Positions 1-5,842 of a stretch of DNA of 6,940 bases are shown one piece after another (within the stretch, counting starts at the first letter, position 1; the number at the start of each line of letters is the position of its first letter). The translations under genes and the position numbers were made by a program. The stretch spans positions 1 through 6,940 of the forward strand of contig PBUZ01000076.1 of the NCBI GenBank assembly GCA_002728035.1, given 5' to 3'. Under the pieces are notes generated by a model that saw only the letters and a list, made by a program, of their open reading frames with translations, was not told where the DNA came from and did not search any database. This DNA comes from Methanobacteriota archaeon. GTDB lineage: Archaea; Thermoplasmatota; Poseidoniia; Poseidoniales; Poseidoniaceae.

Positions 1-689
1 CAAGGATTGCCGATGCCATTGACGATGGGCTCAAGCATCCCGATACGAAAGCCATCGTGCTGACGGGCGACGGGCGTTTCTTCTCTGCAGGTGCCGACAT
101 CAACGCCTTTCAAGATTCGATTGAATCCAACACCGCTCCAGAATTGATTCGCAACCTTACGGGTGTCCTTCATCCATTGCTTCAACGCATGCGGACCTCG
201 TCCACGATCGTGGTCGCCGCCCTCAACGGTGTCTCAGCAGGCGGTGGTCTCGGACTTGCTCTGGCCTGCGATGCTCGGGTCGGCACCAACGATGCCCGCA
301 TGGCTGCGTCCTATGCTGGCATGGGTCTCTCGCCCGATGGTGGCACGACTTGGCTGCTTCCTCGGCTTGTGGGCGAGCAACGTGCTCGTCGTTTTTTCAT
401 GCAAAACGAAGTTTGGTCGGGTCGAGAAGCCCACGAATACGGCGCCATCGATGTGCTGGTTGAACCCGATTCACTGATGGAAACAGCCATCGGTTTGGCC
501 ACCGTCTGGTCCTCATGGGGGCTTCACACCAAAGAAGCGACCAAGCACCTCCTCCACGTTCAAACGGACAATGATTTTGCCACCCATTTGGACCACGAGC
601 GTACCCTCATTGAAGCCGCAGGAACCACCGAGGCGTTCAAAGAAGGCGTGGCGGCGTTCCTCGAAAAGCGGCGCCCGTCCTTTGATTGA
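1..689 (+). CDS. Enoyl-CoA hydratase/isomerase (crotonase) family protein, PaaG-like, 5' truncated
   Basis: The reading frame is open from base 3 to the TGA at 687-689, giving 228 residues. A full crotonase is about 260, so some 30 N-terminal residues lie off the left edge; the GTG at 57 is internal. Crotonase hallmarks are visible: the oxyanion-hole motif SAGADI (fragment residues 28-33) and NGVSAGGG (75-82). By alignment from memory, the two catalytic glutamates of classical enoyl-CoA hydratase (rat E144 and E164) are Gly84 and Tyr104 here. Instead there is an SPDGGTTWLLPR segment (Asp112) and a C-terminus EGVAAFLEKRRPSF, both close to PaaG, the ring-1,2-epoxyphenylacetyl-CoA isomerase. This points to isomerase-type chemistry on an aromatic-derived or dienoyl-CoA rather than plain hydration; the exact substrate is inference. 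It converges on the membrane-protein gene. Cytoplasmic; no signal peptide is visible in the fragment. Confidence 0.9.
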   Translation, partial: RIADAIDDGLKHPDTKAIVLTGDGRFFSAGADINAFQDSIESNTAPELIRNLTGVLHPLLQRMRTSSTIVVAALNGVSAGGGLGLALACDARVGTNDARMAASYAGMGLSPDGGTTWLLPRLVGEQRARRFFMQNEVWSGREAHEYGAIDVLVEPDSLMETAIGLATVWSSWGLHTKEATKHLLHVQTDNDFATHLDHERTLIEAAGTTEAFKEGVAAFLEKRRPSFD

Positions 690-690
690 A

Positions 691-1569
691 TCACTGGATG
701 TGGAATTGCATCTGTTGGTTCTGCTTGCCGCCACCAAGTCGCATGAGGCCAATGATGAGTGCGATGAGCCCACCACAAAGTGAACAACAACCTCCGAAGA
801 AGGAGGTGCCCATGAGGGCACCTGTACCCACGATTTCTCCCATAATGGGAATGAACATGGCGTCCTGATCCACAACTTTCATGGACACGTTGTTGCTGTT
901 TGAGACGAAGATTGCCTCGCCGATTTCACATTCATTCTGTGCACTTCCATCCTCTTGGTCCATGATGGTGCTACAGATGACGCCGACCACCACATGGTCT
1001 TCGATGTCGTAATAATCCCAACGTTTTGCGCAGTCGATGGTGGCCACACGCTCACCGATGTCGTCGCCGTCAGCGTCGGTAATGCTCACCTCTCCCAATG
1101 CATCGCAGGCGTCAGGTACGCCGTTGCTGTTTTCATCGACCTTCGGGTCGCCAGAGATCAACAAATACCAGCCCATTTCACCTGCATTGTCATCGTCGGT
1201 ATGGGTCAGTGCTTCGCCAGGTGAGATGTCGGATGTGTACGGTCCGGTTTCAATACTCTCGAGCGTATCTTCCAAGGATGAGCCCGCAACACCTGCAATC
1301 ACGATACCGAGAATGCCAATCACCAAGAAAACAGCAGCGATGATCATCGGAACCTTGGGACCCTTTCCTTCATCGCCAACGGTGATCTGTTGGGAGGCCA
1401 TGCCTGGTTGATAACCAGCCGAGACCATCTCGGGCGTGATCTGTTGAAGGATTTGTGGAGCTGGGCCCGTCACGTCTGCCTGGCCGGTGAGGGAGGCTGG
1501 CTCAGCATCGCCGTCCGATTGATTGTTCATGGCACCCCAGATGCCGGTATCGTCGTCGTTCATGGTCAT
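691..1569 (-). CDS. Acidic membrane protein with Ca-binding-like loop, function unknown
   Basis: A 292-residue protein that I cannot assign to a named family. Visible parts: a polar, acidic N-terminal tail (1-70); a clear hydrophobic segment at about 74-95; an acidic presumed extracytoplasmic domain (98-236) with cysteines 155, 180, 199 and 214; one long or two short hydrophobic segments at about 238-277, containing Cys261, Cys262 and Cys265; and a short polar tail. Within the domain, residues 142-171 carry DENSNGVPDACD followed by DADGDD, which resembles thrombospondin type 3 / dockerin-style calcium loops. Similar acidic one- or two-span proteins are common in Marine Group II genomes. The start used is ATG at 1569; a second ATG at 1563 is equally possible and neither has a clear Shine-Dalgarno. 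It begins 30 bp after the dehydrogenase stop, so it may be the last gene of that transcript. The stop codon lies one base from the crotonase stop. Confidence 0.8.
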   Translation of the reverse strand: MTMNDDDTGIWGAMNNQSDGDAEPASLTGQADVTGPAPQILQQITPEMVSAGYQPGMASQQITVGDEGKGPKVPMIIAAVFLVIGILGIVIAGVAGSSLEDTLESIETGPYTSDISPGEALTHTDDDNAGEMGWYLLISGDPKVDENSNGVPDACDALGEVSITDADGDDIGERVATIDCAKRWDYYDIEDHVVVGVICSTIMDQEDGSAQNECEIGEAIFVSNSNNVSMKVVDQDAMFIPIMGEIVGTGALMGTSFFGGCCSLCGGLIALIIGLMRLGGGKQNQQMQFHIQ

Positions 1570-1599
1570 TGAACATTGAAAGTCTATTTGGGCTTTGTC

Positions 1600-2490
1600 T
1601 TAATCCTCATCAAGATTGGTTTCTTCTGCATGACCGCTCGACCAGTCATAGATTCCTTTCCCGACCTTCTTCCCCAAACGTCCCTCATTGACCAAGCGTT
1701 CAAGCAATGGATGGGGAGCATAAGCGTCGTCGTTGAAGGAACGCTGAAGGTTCAGCAAAATATCTCGACGAACATCAAGGCCCACCAAGTCTGTCAGTGC
1801 CAGCGGACCCATGGGGTGCTTGTAGCCCAGAACCATGGCCGTGTCGATGTCTTTGGCGCTCGCAACACCGTCGGCAAGCATGCGAATGGCTTCATTGCCC
1901 AACACAACACCAAGTCGACTGGTTGCAAATCCGGGGACGTCCTTCACGAGAATGGTGGTTTTGCCCATGGCAGCGCCAGCCACTTCTGCAGTTGCAATGG
2001 TTTCCTCCGATGTTGAGGGCGTGCGAACAAGTTCGAGCAATTTCATGATGGGTACCGGATTGAAGAAATGCATGCCAATCACCTGGTCTGGACGGTTGGT
2101 GGCGGCAGCGATGTCGGTAATGGAAAGCGAAGAGGTGTTGGTACCGAGAACGGCATGTGGAGGGGCCAATTCGTCGAGTTGAGCGAAGATTTGCTGTTTG
2201 AGTTCGGGCAATTCTGGTACGGCTTCGATCACCAAATCCACATCAGCAACAGCCGCTGCCAAATCACTGACCGCAGCGAGATTGGCTGACCACGTTTCGC
2301 GTTGTTCGGGCGTCGTTTTTCCACGAGCAATTCCCTTTTCCCAAAACGCATCGATGCGATCCATACCCCGTTCAAGACCGTCAGGAAAGGCGTCGTAAAG
2401 CCGGGTATCCCACCCTGCTTGGGCACATACTTGAGCGATGCCTGCCCCCATGGTTCCTGCACCGATAACGGCCACGCGTTCAATGGACAT
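1600..2490 (-). CDS. 3-hydroxyacyl-CoA dehydrogenase (3-hydroxybutyryl-CoA dehydrogenase / PaaH family)
   Basis: A 296-residue, single-function enzyme of usual length for the family (about 280-300). It oxidises 3-hydroxyacyl-CoA to 3-oxoacyl-CoA with NAD+ in beta-oxidation or in the lower part of aromatic-CoA degradation. The N-terminal Rossmann domain has GAGTMG (10-15) and an acidic residue at the end of strand 2 (Asp33), typical for NAD binding; DLVIEAVPE follows at 85-93. Catalytic positions from the human enzyme (S137, H158, E170, N208) map to Ser120, His141 (in GMHFFNP), Glu153 and Ser191. The last is normally Asn in PGFxxNR but reads PGFATSRL here, a form I recall from actinobacterial homologues. 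The C-terminal domain shows HPMGPLALTDLVGLD (225-239) and GRLGKKVGKGIYDW (270-283). It starts 22 bp after the transporter stop; the nearest AGGTGG lies about 16 nt upstream, too far for a good ribosome site. Substrate chain length cannot be read from the sequence. Confidence 0.94.
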   Translation of the reverse strand: MSIERVAVIGAGTMGAGIAQVCAQAGWDTRLYDAFPDGLERGMDRIDAFWEKGIARGKTTPEQRETWSANLAAVSDLAAAVADVDLVIEAVPELPELKQQIFAQLDELAPPHAVLGTNTSSLSITDIAAATNRPDQVIGMHFFNPVPIMKLLELVRTPSTSEETIATAEVAGAAMGKTTILVKDVPGFATSRLGVVLGNEAIRMLADGVASAKDIDTAMVLGYKHPMGPLALTDLVGLDVRRDILLNLQRSFNDDAYAPHPLLERLVNEGRLGKKVGKGIYDWSSGHAEETNLDED

Positions 2491-2512
2491 GGTGCAGGGA
2501 AGGCGCCCACCT

Positions 2513-3436
2513 TCATGATGCTTGCTCGGCGGGTCTCTGTTTTGATTGCGCCAACATCACACCACCAACGATGAGTGCAAACGCAAGCGCCAAGGAAGCA
2601 CCCAGTTGTTCATCCAACAACAGCCATCCACCCAGAATGCCGAAGGGAGGGACCATGTAGACATAGAAGGCTGCGGGTCCCGCTCCAATCACCTGAATGC
2701 CTTCGGCAAACCAGACATAGGAAACCACCGTGCTGAACACAGCGAGGAAGACAATCCCCAGCCACGCCTTGGTCGTGGGCGTGTGAATCCCTTCCGCTGC
2801 CACTTCCATACCGGCCCACGGCGTGAGGATCAACAAACCAACCACCGATGACCAAACGGTCAGGTGGAGCGGGCTGAGCGGCGCTTTCGCATCCTCGGGT
2901 TGATCGGTCATCACCCGTTTCATCACGATGGTTGAACATGCCCATGCCAAGGCTGAACCTGCGATGAAGGTGTTTCCAAGCCAGCGGTCTGCGGTGGCGA
3001 TGTCCGTGTTGGGTGAAGCCAAGAAGAGCACCGTTACGCCCGCAACGGCGAGACCAAGGCCGCCAAACAGCCGCTTTGTCATGGCTTCTCCGAGGAAGAA
3101 TACGGCGAGGAAGGCCGTGAACAAGGGATTGAAGGTGATCATCAACGATGCATCACCGGCGGCCGTGAACCCCATGCCGTACATGAACAGCACCTGATAG
3201 AGGAAGGTGGAAAACAGCCCGATGAGGCAGACCTGACGCCATTGTGTTGTTGAAGGGAGGACCCATTGTTTCGACCAGCGCAAATACAACAGGAAGAGGG
3301 CCACCACGATGACGTAGCGAATCCAAGCAGCCGTTATTGGAGGAACTTCGGTGGCCACCACCCGACCTGCTGGCCACCCGAACCCCCAAATGGCAGCGAC
3401 GGTGACCAACTTGAGATGAACGGAGGCATTGTTCAT
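2513..3436 (-). CDS. DMT superfamily (EamA family) transporter
   Basis: A 307-residue integral membrane protein with about ten hydrophobic helices arranged as two EamA repeats (roughly 8-140 and 154-297). Each repeat ends in the family's typical acidic-residue-plus-helix segment: GEAMTKRLFGGLGLAVAG (116-133) and DEQLGASLALAFALIVGG (275-292). The N-terminus has the usual WGFGWPAGR pattern (17-25). EamA proteins are mostly exporters or importers of amino acids, metabolites or drugs; the substrate cannot be inferred from sequence. The ATG overlaps the stop of the preceding gene (ATGA at 3436-3433), and GGAG at 3448-3445 lies 8 nt upstream, so translation is probably coupled. Its place between an aromatic-ring epoxidase and a hydroxyacyl-CoA dehydrogenase suggests it might move an aromatic acid or a pathway product, but that is guilt by association only. 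Confidence 0.92.
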   Translation of the reverse strand: MNNASVHLKLVTVAAIWGFGWPAGRVVATEVPPITAAWIRYVIVVALFLLYLRWSKQWVLPSTTQWRQVCLIGLFSTFLYQVLFMYGMGFTAAGDASLMITFNPLFTAFLAVFFLGEAMTKRLFGGLGLAVAGVTVLFLASPNTDIATADRWLGNTFIAGSALAWACSTIVMKRVMTDQPEDAKAPLSPLHLTVWSSVVGLLILTPWAGMEVAAEGIHTPTTKAWLGIVFLAVFSTVVSYVWFAEGIQVIGAGPAAFYVYMVPPFGILGGWLLLDEQLGASLALAFALIVGGVMLAQSKQRPAEQAS

Positions 3437-3969
3437 TCAAATCGCTCCAAGCCCAGTTGCAGCATCCGTGTTCGGGGGAGCCCGATTTCTGGAAGCCCTG
3501 CAGCAGGGGCATGGAGTTTGAGTCCTTCAATTCTGCTCACGTACAAACCGTAACTGGCGATGTCATCGGGGCGATAGGGCGTCTCCAGCCCCATCCTTTC
3601 CAGCGTTTGACAGGCTTTTTCGGAGTATATGGGGAACTGGTTGGTGGCGAAGTGCATCCACTCCGAGACACGCTGAGCGTCAACATCGTCCAACGTCATC
3701 AGGTGTTCGAGCAGCGAGACATCGGGATAGGTGGTGGTTCTCAGCACCATCTCGACTTCATTGACCACGTCTTCGGGCCACGCATACGGGGCTCTCTTGG
3801 CCCATTCGTCTGCAATTCTCACGTGCTCAATGGATTGGTTTGCTTGAACCGCATACAGCGACTCAAGGTAGGAACGGTCTTCGTAAGCGTCGGTGACCAG
3901 ACCGGGTAGGGCGTCGAAGAAACGTTCGCACATTTCAGCGTCGACGCCGTAGAGCGCGACGGGGATCAT
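3433..3969 (-). CDS. Conserved-context hypothetical protein, 178 residues, function unknown
   Basis: I do not recognise this family. The reading frame extends upstream to an ATG at 3999, inside the epoxidase gene, but ATG at 3969 is the better start: it gives MIPVALYGVD, clears the upstream stop by 13 bp and has GGGTGG 4 nt ahead. The 178-residue product is acidic, apparently mainly alpha-helical, and has no signal peptide or membrane span, so it should be cytoplasmic. Aromatic and acidic residues are frequent (for example YEDRSYLESLYAVQ and PEDVVNEVEMVL). Its single Cys lies in SEKACQTLERMG. I see no nucleotide-binding or metal motif, and no EExxxH pattern like those in the neighbouring epoxidase. 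It lies between the epoxidase and the transporter with a stop/start overlap downstream, so it is very probably co-expressed with the epoxidase. An accessory or partner protein for the oxygenase is a reasonable but untested guess. Confidence 0.78.
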   Translation of the reverse strand: MIPVALYGVDAEMCERFFDALPGLVTDAYEDRSYLESLYAVQANQSIEHVRIADEWAKRAPYAWPEDVVNEVEMVLRTTTYPDVSLLEHLMTLDDVDAQRVSEWMHFATNQFPIYSEKACQTLERMGLETPYRPDDIASYGLYVSRIEGLKLHAPAAGLPEIGLPRTRMLQLGLERFE

Positions 3970-3973
3970 CGAG

Positions 3974-3979
3974 CCACCC
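3974..3979 (-). promoter_or_regulatory. Shine-Dalgarno-like site for the 178-residue protein
   Basis: GGGTGG lies in the 13-bp spacer between the epoxidase TGA (3985-3983) and the ATG at 3969, with a 4-nt gap. It is the main reason for preferring the 3969 start over the ATG at 3999, which would overlap the epoxidase gene by 17 bases. Confidence 0.5.
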
Positions 3980-3982
3980 GCC

Positions 3983-5143
3983 TCAAGCCTTTGCGCCAAT
4001 GCCGGAAGCGATTTGTCGCGCCGTCATGGGCTTCTCAGCGACCCATTGTTGCTTGAAGAGTTCTTTGAGGTCCTCTTCATCTTGAGCCGTGGGCAAATGT
4101 GCTTCGATGTAGGCTGACCAATCTTCGTCTGAGCCGGTGAACACGGCTCCATCGGTGGTGCATCGCTGCCGCTTGTAGTTTCCAATCTCTCGGTTGAAGT
4201 TCTCGTGAGGCACGTAGAGTTTTGCTGCGCCTTCGGGGAGATAACCGTTCAACTTCTCGACTTCGAGGACAATTTCTTCGTGGTAGTGCATGCGAGCCTC
4301 TTCGTTGAGGGTTTCCTTTGAGACCTCCACGTCGCCTTCGAGTTTCTTGCGTTCATCCCATCGTCCCTTGATGCCCCACACGTAGGCCCAATGCGCCGAT
4401 GATGATTCATCGACGCCAAAGAGGTCGTGTGCTGTGGACACCCACTTGTTGATGTAACGCTGCAACATATCGAGCGGTATGACGCCTGCCTTGATGATGC
4501 GACGTAGACCGTTCGAGCCGGTGCCCAGGTGGAAGGATTCCTCCTTCAGCATGGGGCCCATGCTGGCTGCAAGGGGTTTGAACGCTGAGGTGGAGAGCAT
4601 CCCAAGTTGGAACTTCCCGTCACGGTCGACGAACATGGTGTAGCAGAAGAAATCCAGCCAGTGAGGCATCGGTCGGTTGAACGCACCGAGGAGACGGTCG
4701 CCGTCCTGTGCATTTCGCTCGAGGAGCTTTTGTGCTTCACGTCGGCCTTGTTGGCCGAAATACGTCATGAGAAGGTAGGCCATCTGCCATCCGTGGCGTT
4801 GTTCTTCGGCCATGATACGAGCGGCTGCGTAGCGGTCGTAATCGGTTGGAGCGGTGGCGAGCAAGTGGCGCTGTTGCTCCACAGAGGCGAATTCAGTGTC
4901 ACCTTGAACGGTGATCATGCTGACGAGGGCATCCCTCATGCTTTGGTGGGGCACTTGAAGGGAGCGCTCCCACTTGGCCCGTCCGGCATAGTCGCCGAAT
5001 TCGATGACGTCGCCAGCGCGTTCCCAGTCAAATTGAATGGAGAGGTCAAAATCTCCCATCCATTCACGTTCGTAGCCGACGTTGTCTTGCCAGGCCTTGA
5101 AGTTCTCAATCCAATCATCCCATGTCTTCGGAAGGTTGTCCAT
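3983..5143 (-). CDS. boxB: BoxB/PaaA-family di-iron aromatic-CoA epoxidase (benzoyl-CoA 2,3-epoxidase-like)
   Basis: A 386-residue protein of the phenylacetyl-CoA/benzoyl-CoA epoxidase oxygenase family (ferritin-like di-iron). The resemblance to BoxB is strong: EEQRHGWQMAYLL (113-125), LLGAFNRPMPHWLDFF (151-166), DRDGKFQL (173-180), LFGVDESSSA (241-250), KGRWDE (259-264) and VPHENFNREIG (311-321). From memory the BoxB iron ligands are E120, E150, H153, D211, E240 and H243. With the same spacing they fall here on Glu84, Glu114, His117, Asp173 or Asp175, Glu202 and His205, so the metal site looks complete. BoxB epoxidises the aromatic ring of benzoyl-CoA with O2 and electrons from BoxA; PaaA does the same to phenylacetyl-CoA within the multi-subunit PaaABCE complex. 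This protein is shorter than BoxB (about 470) and longer than PaaA (about 310); its C-terminal third matches BoxB rather than PaaA. No BoxA, BoxC, PaaB or PaaC lies in the window. First gene of a likely four- or five-gene transcript. Family assignment is firm, substrate is not. Confidence 0.87.
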   Translation of the reverse strand: MDNLPKTWDDWIENFKAWQDNVGYEREWMGDFDLSIQFDWERAGDVIEFGDYAGRAKWERSLQVPHQSMRDALVSMITVQGDTEFASVEQQRHLLATAPTDYDRYAAARIMAEEQRHGWQMAYLLMTYFGQQGRREAQKLLERNAQDGDRLLGAFNRPMPHWLDFFCYTMFVDRDGKFQLGMLSTSAFKPLAASMGPMLKEESFHLGTGSNGLRRIIKAGVIPLDMLQRYINKWVSTAHDLFGVDESSSAHWAYVWGIKGRWDERKKLEGDVEVSKETLNEEARMHYHEEIVLEVEKLNGYLPEGAAKLYVPHENFNREIGNYKRQRCTTDGAVFTGSDEDWSAYIEAHLPTAQDEEDLKELFKQQWVAEKPMTARQIASGIGAKA

Positions 5144-5165
5144 GGAAGTGGGTAGTCGCCGTCCT

Positions 5166-5178
5166 CCTTATACCCTTT
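5166..5178 (-). promoter_or_regulatory. BRE/TATA-like promoter of the epoxidase gene, probably leaderless
   Basis: Reading the minus strand, AAAGGG (5178-5173, purine-rich BRE-like) is followed directly by TATAAGG (5172-5166). The centre of the TATA-like box is about 27 nt from the epoxidase ATG at 5143, the usual archaeal TATA-to-start-site distance, so transcription would begin at or next to the start codon. The overlapping AGGAGG (5167-5162) is 18 nt from the ATG, too far to be an ordinary ribosome site, which favours the promoter reading. Confidence 0.6.
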
Positions 5179-5205
5179 ACGAACATGTTCGCACGAACAT
5201 GTTAG
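5179..5205. promoter_or_regulatory. Tandem palindromic elements, candidate operator for the epoxidase promoter
   Basis: The 11-base word ACGAACATGTT occurs twice, at 5179-5189 and 5193-5203, offset by 14 bp. The first copy is part of a perfect 12-bp palindrome CGAACATGTTCG (5180-5191); the second matches that palindrome except for one base (5204). The second copy overlaps the stop codon of the HTH_10 gene (5204-5202). The pair abuts the upstream side of the BRE/TATA-like box, the usual place for an archaeal activator site. Two dimers binding on nearly the same helix face is inference. The HTH_10 protein encoded next to it is the natural candidate ligand. Confidence 0.6.
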
Positions 5206-5825
5206 TTGCTTTGGCGGCGAATCTCTTCCGTGAACGCATGGAAAACGGCCGATTCAATGCGCTGCAATTGATTGGAAAGGGTGGACTTCGCCACGTTGAG
5301 CAAACCGGCGAGTTCGGTTAGATTGATGCGACGAGGGACGTCCCAGTAGCCTTCTCTGGATGCTACTTCGAAGACCTCACGCTGCCTTGGTGTGAGAAGG
5401 CGCGCACGTGTGCTGCGCGTGGAGAGCAAGCGATGAGGGATTTCGTCGTGTCGGAAGCGATTGACCAATTCCCGCATCGTTTCACGCGTGCCTTCTACGG
5501 TCCACTCGACCCAGCCATCTCGAACTTCAAACGGTGTCCGCGGCACCACACCAAGGTCGACCAATGGGCGAAGAAAACCACCACCTCCCGCAGAGATGTT
5601 GACCGAGAACCGCCCGTCTTCAGCGTCGGTGCATGTGTCGATGCCGTCGTGATCCTGCACGGTGGCATACAGGTCTTCGTTGCTCCAACATCGGGCCGTT
5701 CCACGACCTTTGCTCAACGGCATGTGTTGTTCAATTCGCAGCGTTGCCGAGGGGTGTTGTCTCGTCACGTCACCGGCCCAGTGGCCCTGCGGGAGGCGCA
5801 CATCGATTCGCAGTTGCTGAGCCAT
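5202..5825 (-). CDS. HTH_10 (bacterio-opsin activator type) transcriptional regulator
   Basis: A 207-residue protein whose C-terminus (about 144-196) is a typical HTH_10 domain, with LTPRQREVFEVASREGYWDVPRR, then INLTELAGLLNVAKSTLSNQLQRIE in order (written here in two parts). This domain family is found in Bat-like regulators and many small haloarchaeal and Marine Group II regulators, generally as transcription factors. The N-terminal 140 residues show no PAS, GAF or receiver signature that I recognise; they look like a beta-rich domain with Cys46 and Cys65, and may sense a ligand. The ATG at 5825 is supported by GAGGAA 5 nt upstream. It starts 17 bp after the glpX stop, so it may share the glpX transcript, and ends 58 bp before the epoxidase. 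Its stop codon lies inside the palindromic element. Local control of the epoxidase operon is inferred from position. Confidence 0.88.
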   Translation of the reverse strand: MAQQLRIDVRLPQGHWAGDVTRQHPSATLRIEQHMPLSKGRGTARCWSNEDLYATVQDHDGIDTCTDAEDGRFSVNISAGGGGFLRPLVDLGVVPRTPFEVRDGWVEWTVEGTRETMRELVNRFRHDEIPHRLLSTRSTRARLLTPRQREVFEVASREGYWDVPRRINLTELAGLLNVAKSTLSNQLQRIESAVFHAFTEEIRRQSN

Positions 5826-5830
5826 GGTTG

Positions 5831-5836
5831 TTCCTC
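5831..5836 (-). promoter_or_regulatory. Shine-Dalgarno site of the HTH_10 gene
   Basis: GAGGAA lies in the 17-bp gap after the glpX stop, 5 nt before the ATG at 5825. It fixes the regulator's start and leaves little room for a separate promoter, which supports read-through from glpX. Confidence 0.6.
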
Positions 5837-5842
5837 AGAGGT

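Noticed and set aside
4607..5155. Plus-strand open frame of 182 codons opposite the epoxidase
   Set aside because: Fully antisense to a gene with a complete di-iron motif set; no own motif and no promoter or ribosome site seen.
5180..5191. Resemblance of CGAACATGTTCG to the Gram-positive LexA (SOS) box
   Set aside because: The LexA box has four bases between CGAAC and GTTCG; here there are two, and the neighbouring genes have no link to DNA repair.
5180..5204. The palindromes as a transcription terminator for the HTH_10 gene
   Set aside because: There is no T-tract after either palindrome on the minus strand, and each is a loop-less short palindrome suited to protein binding rather than a stable hairpin.
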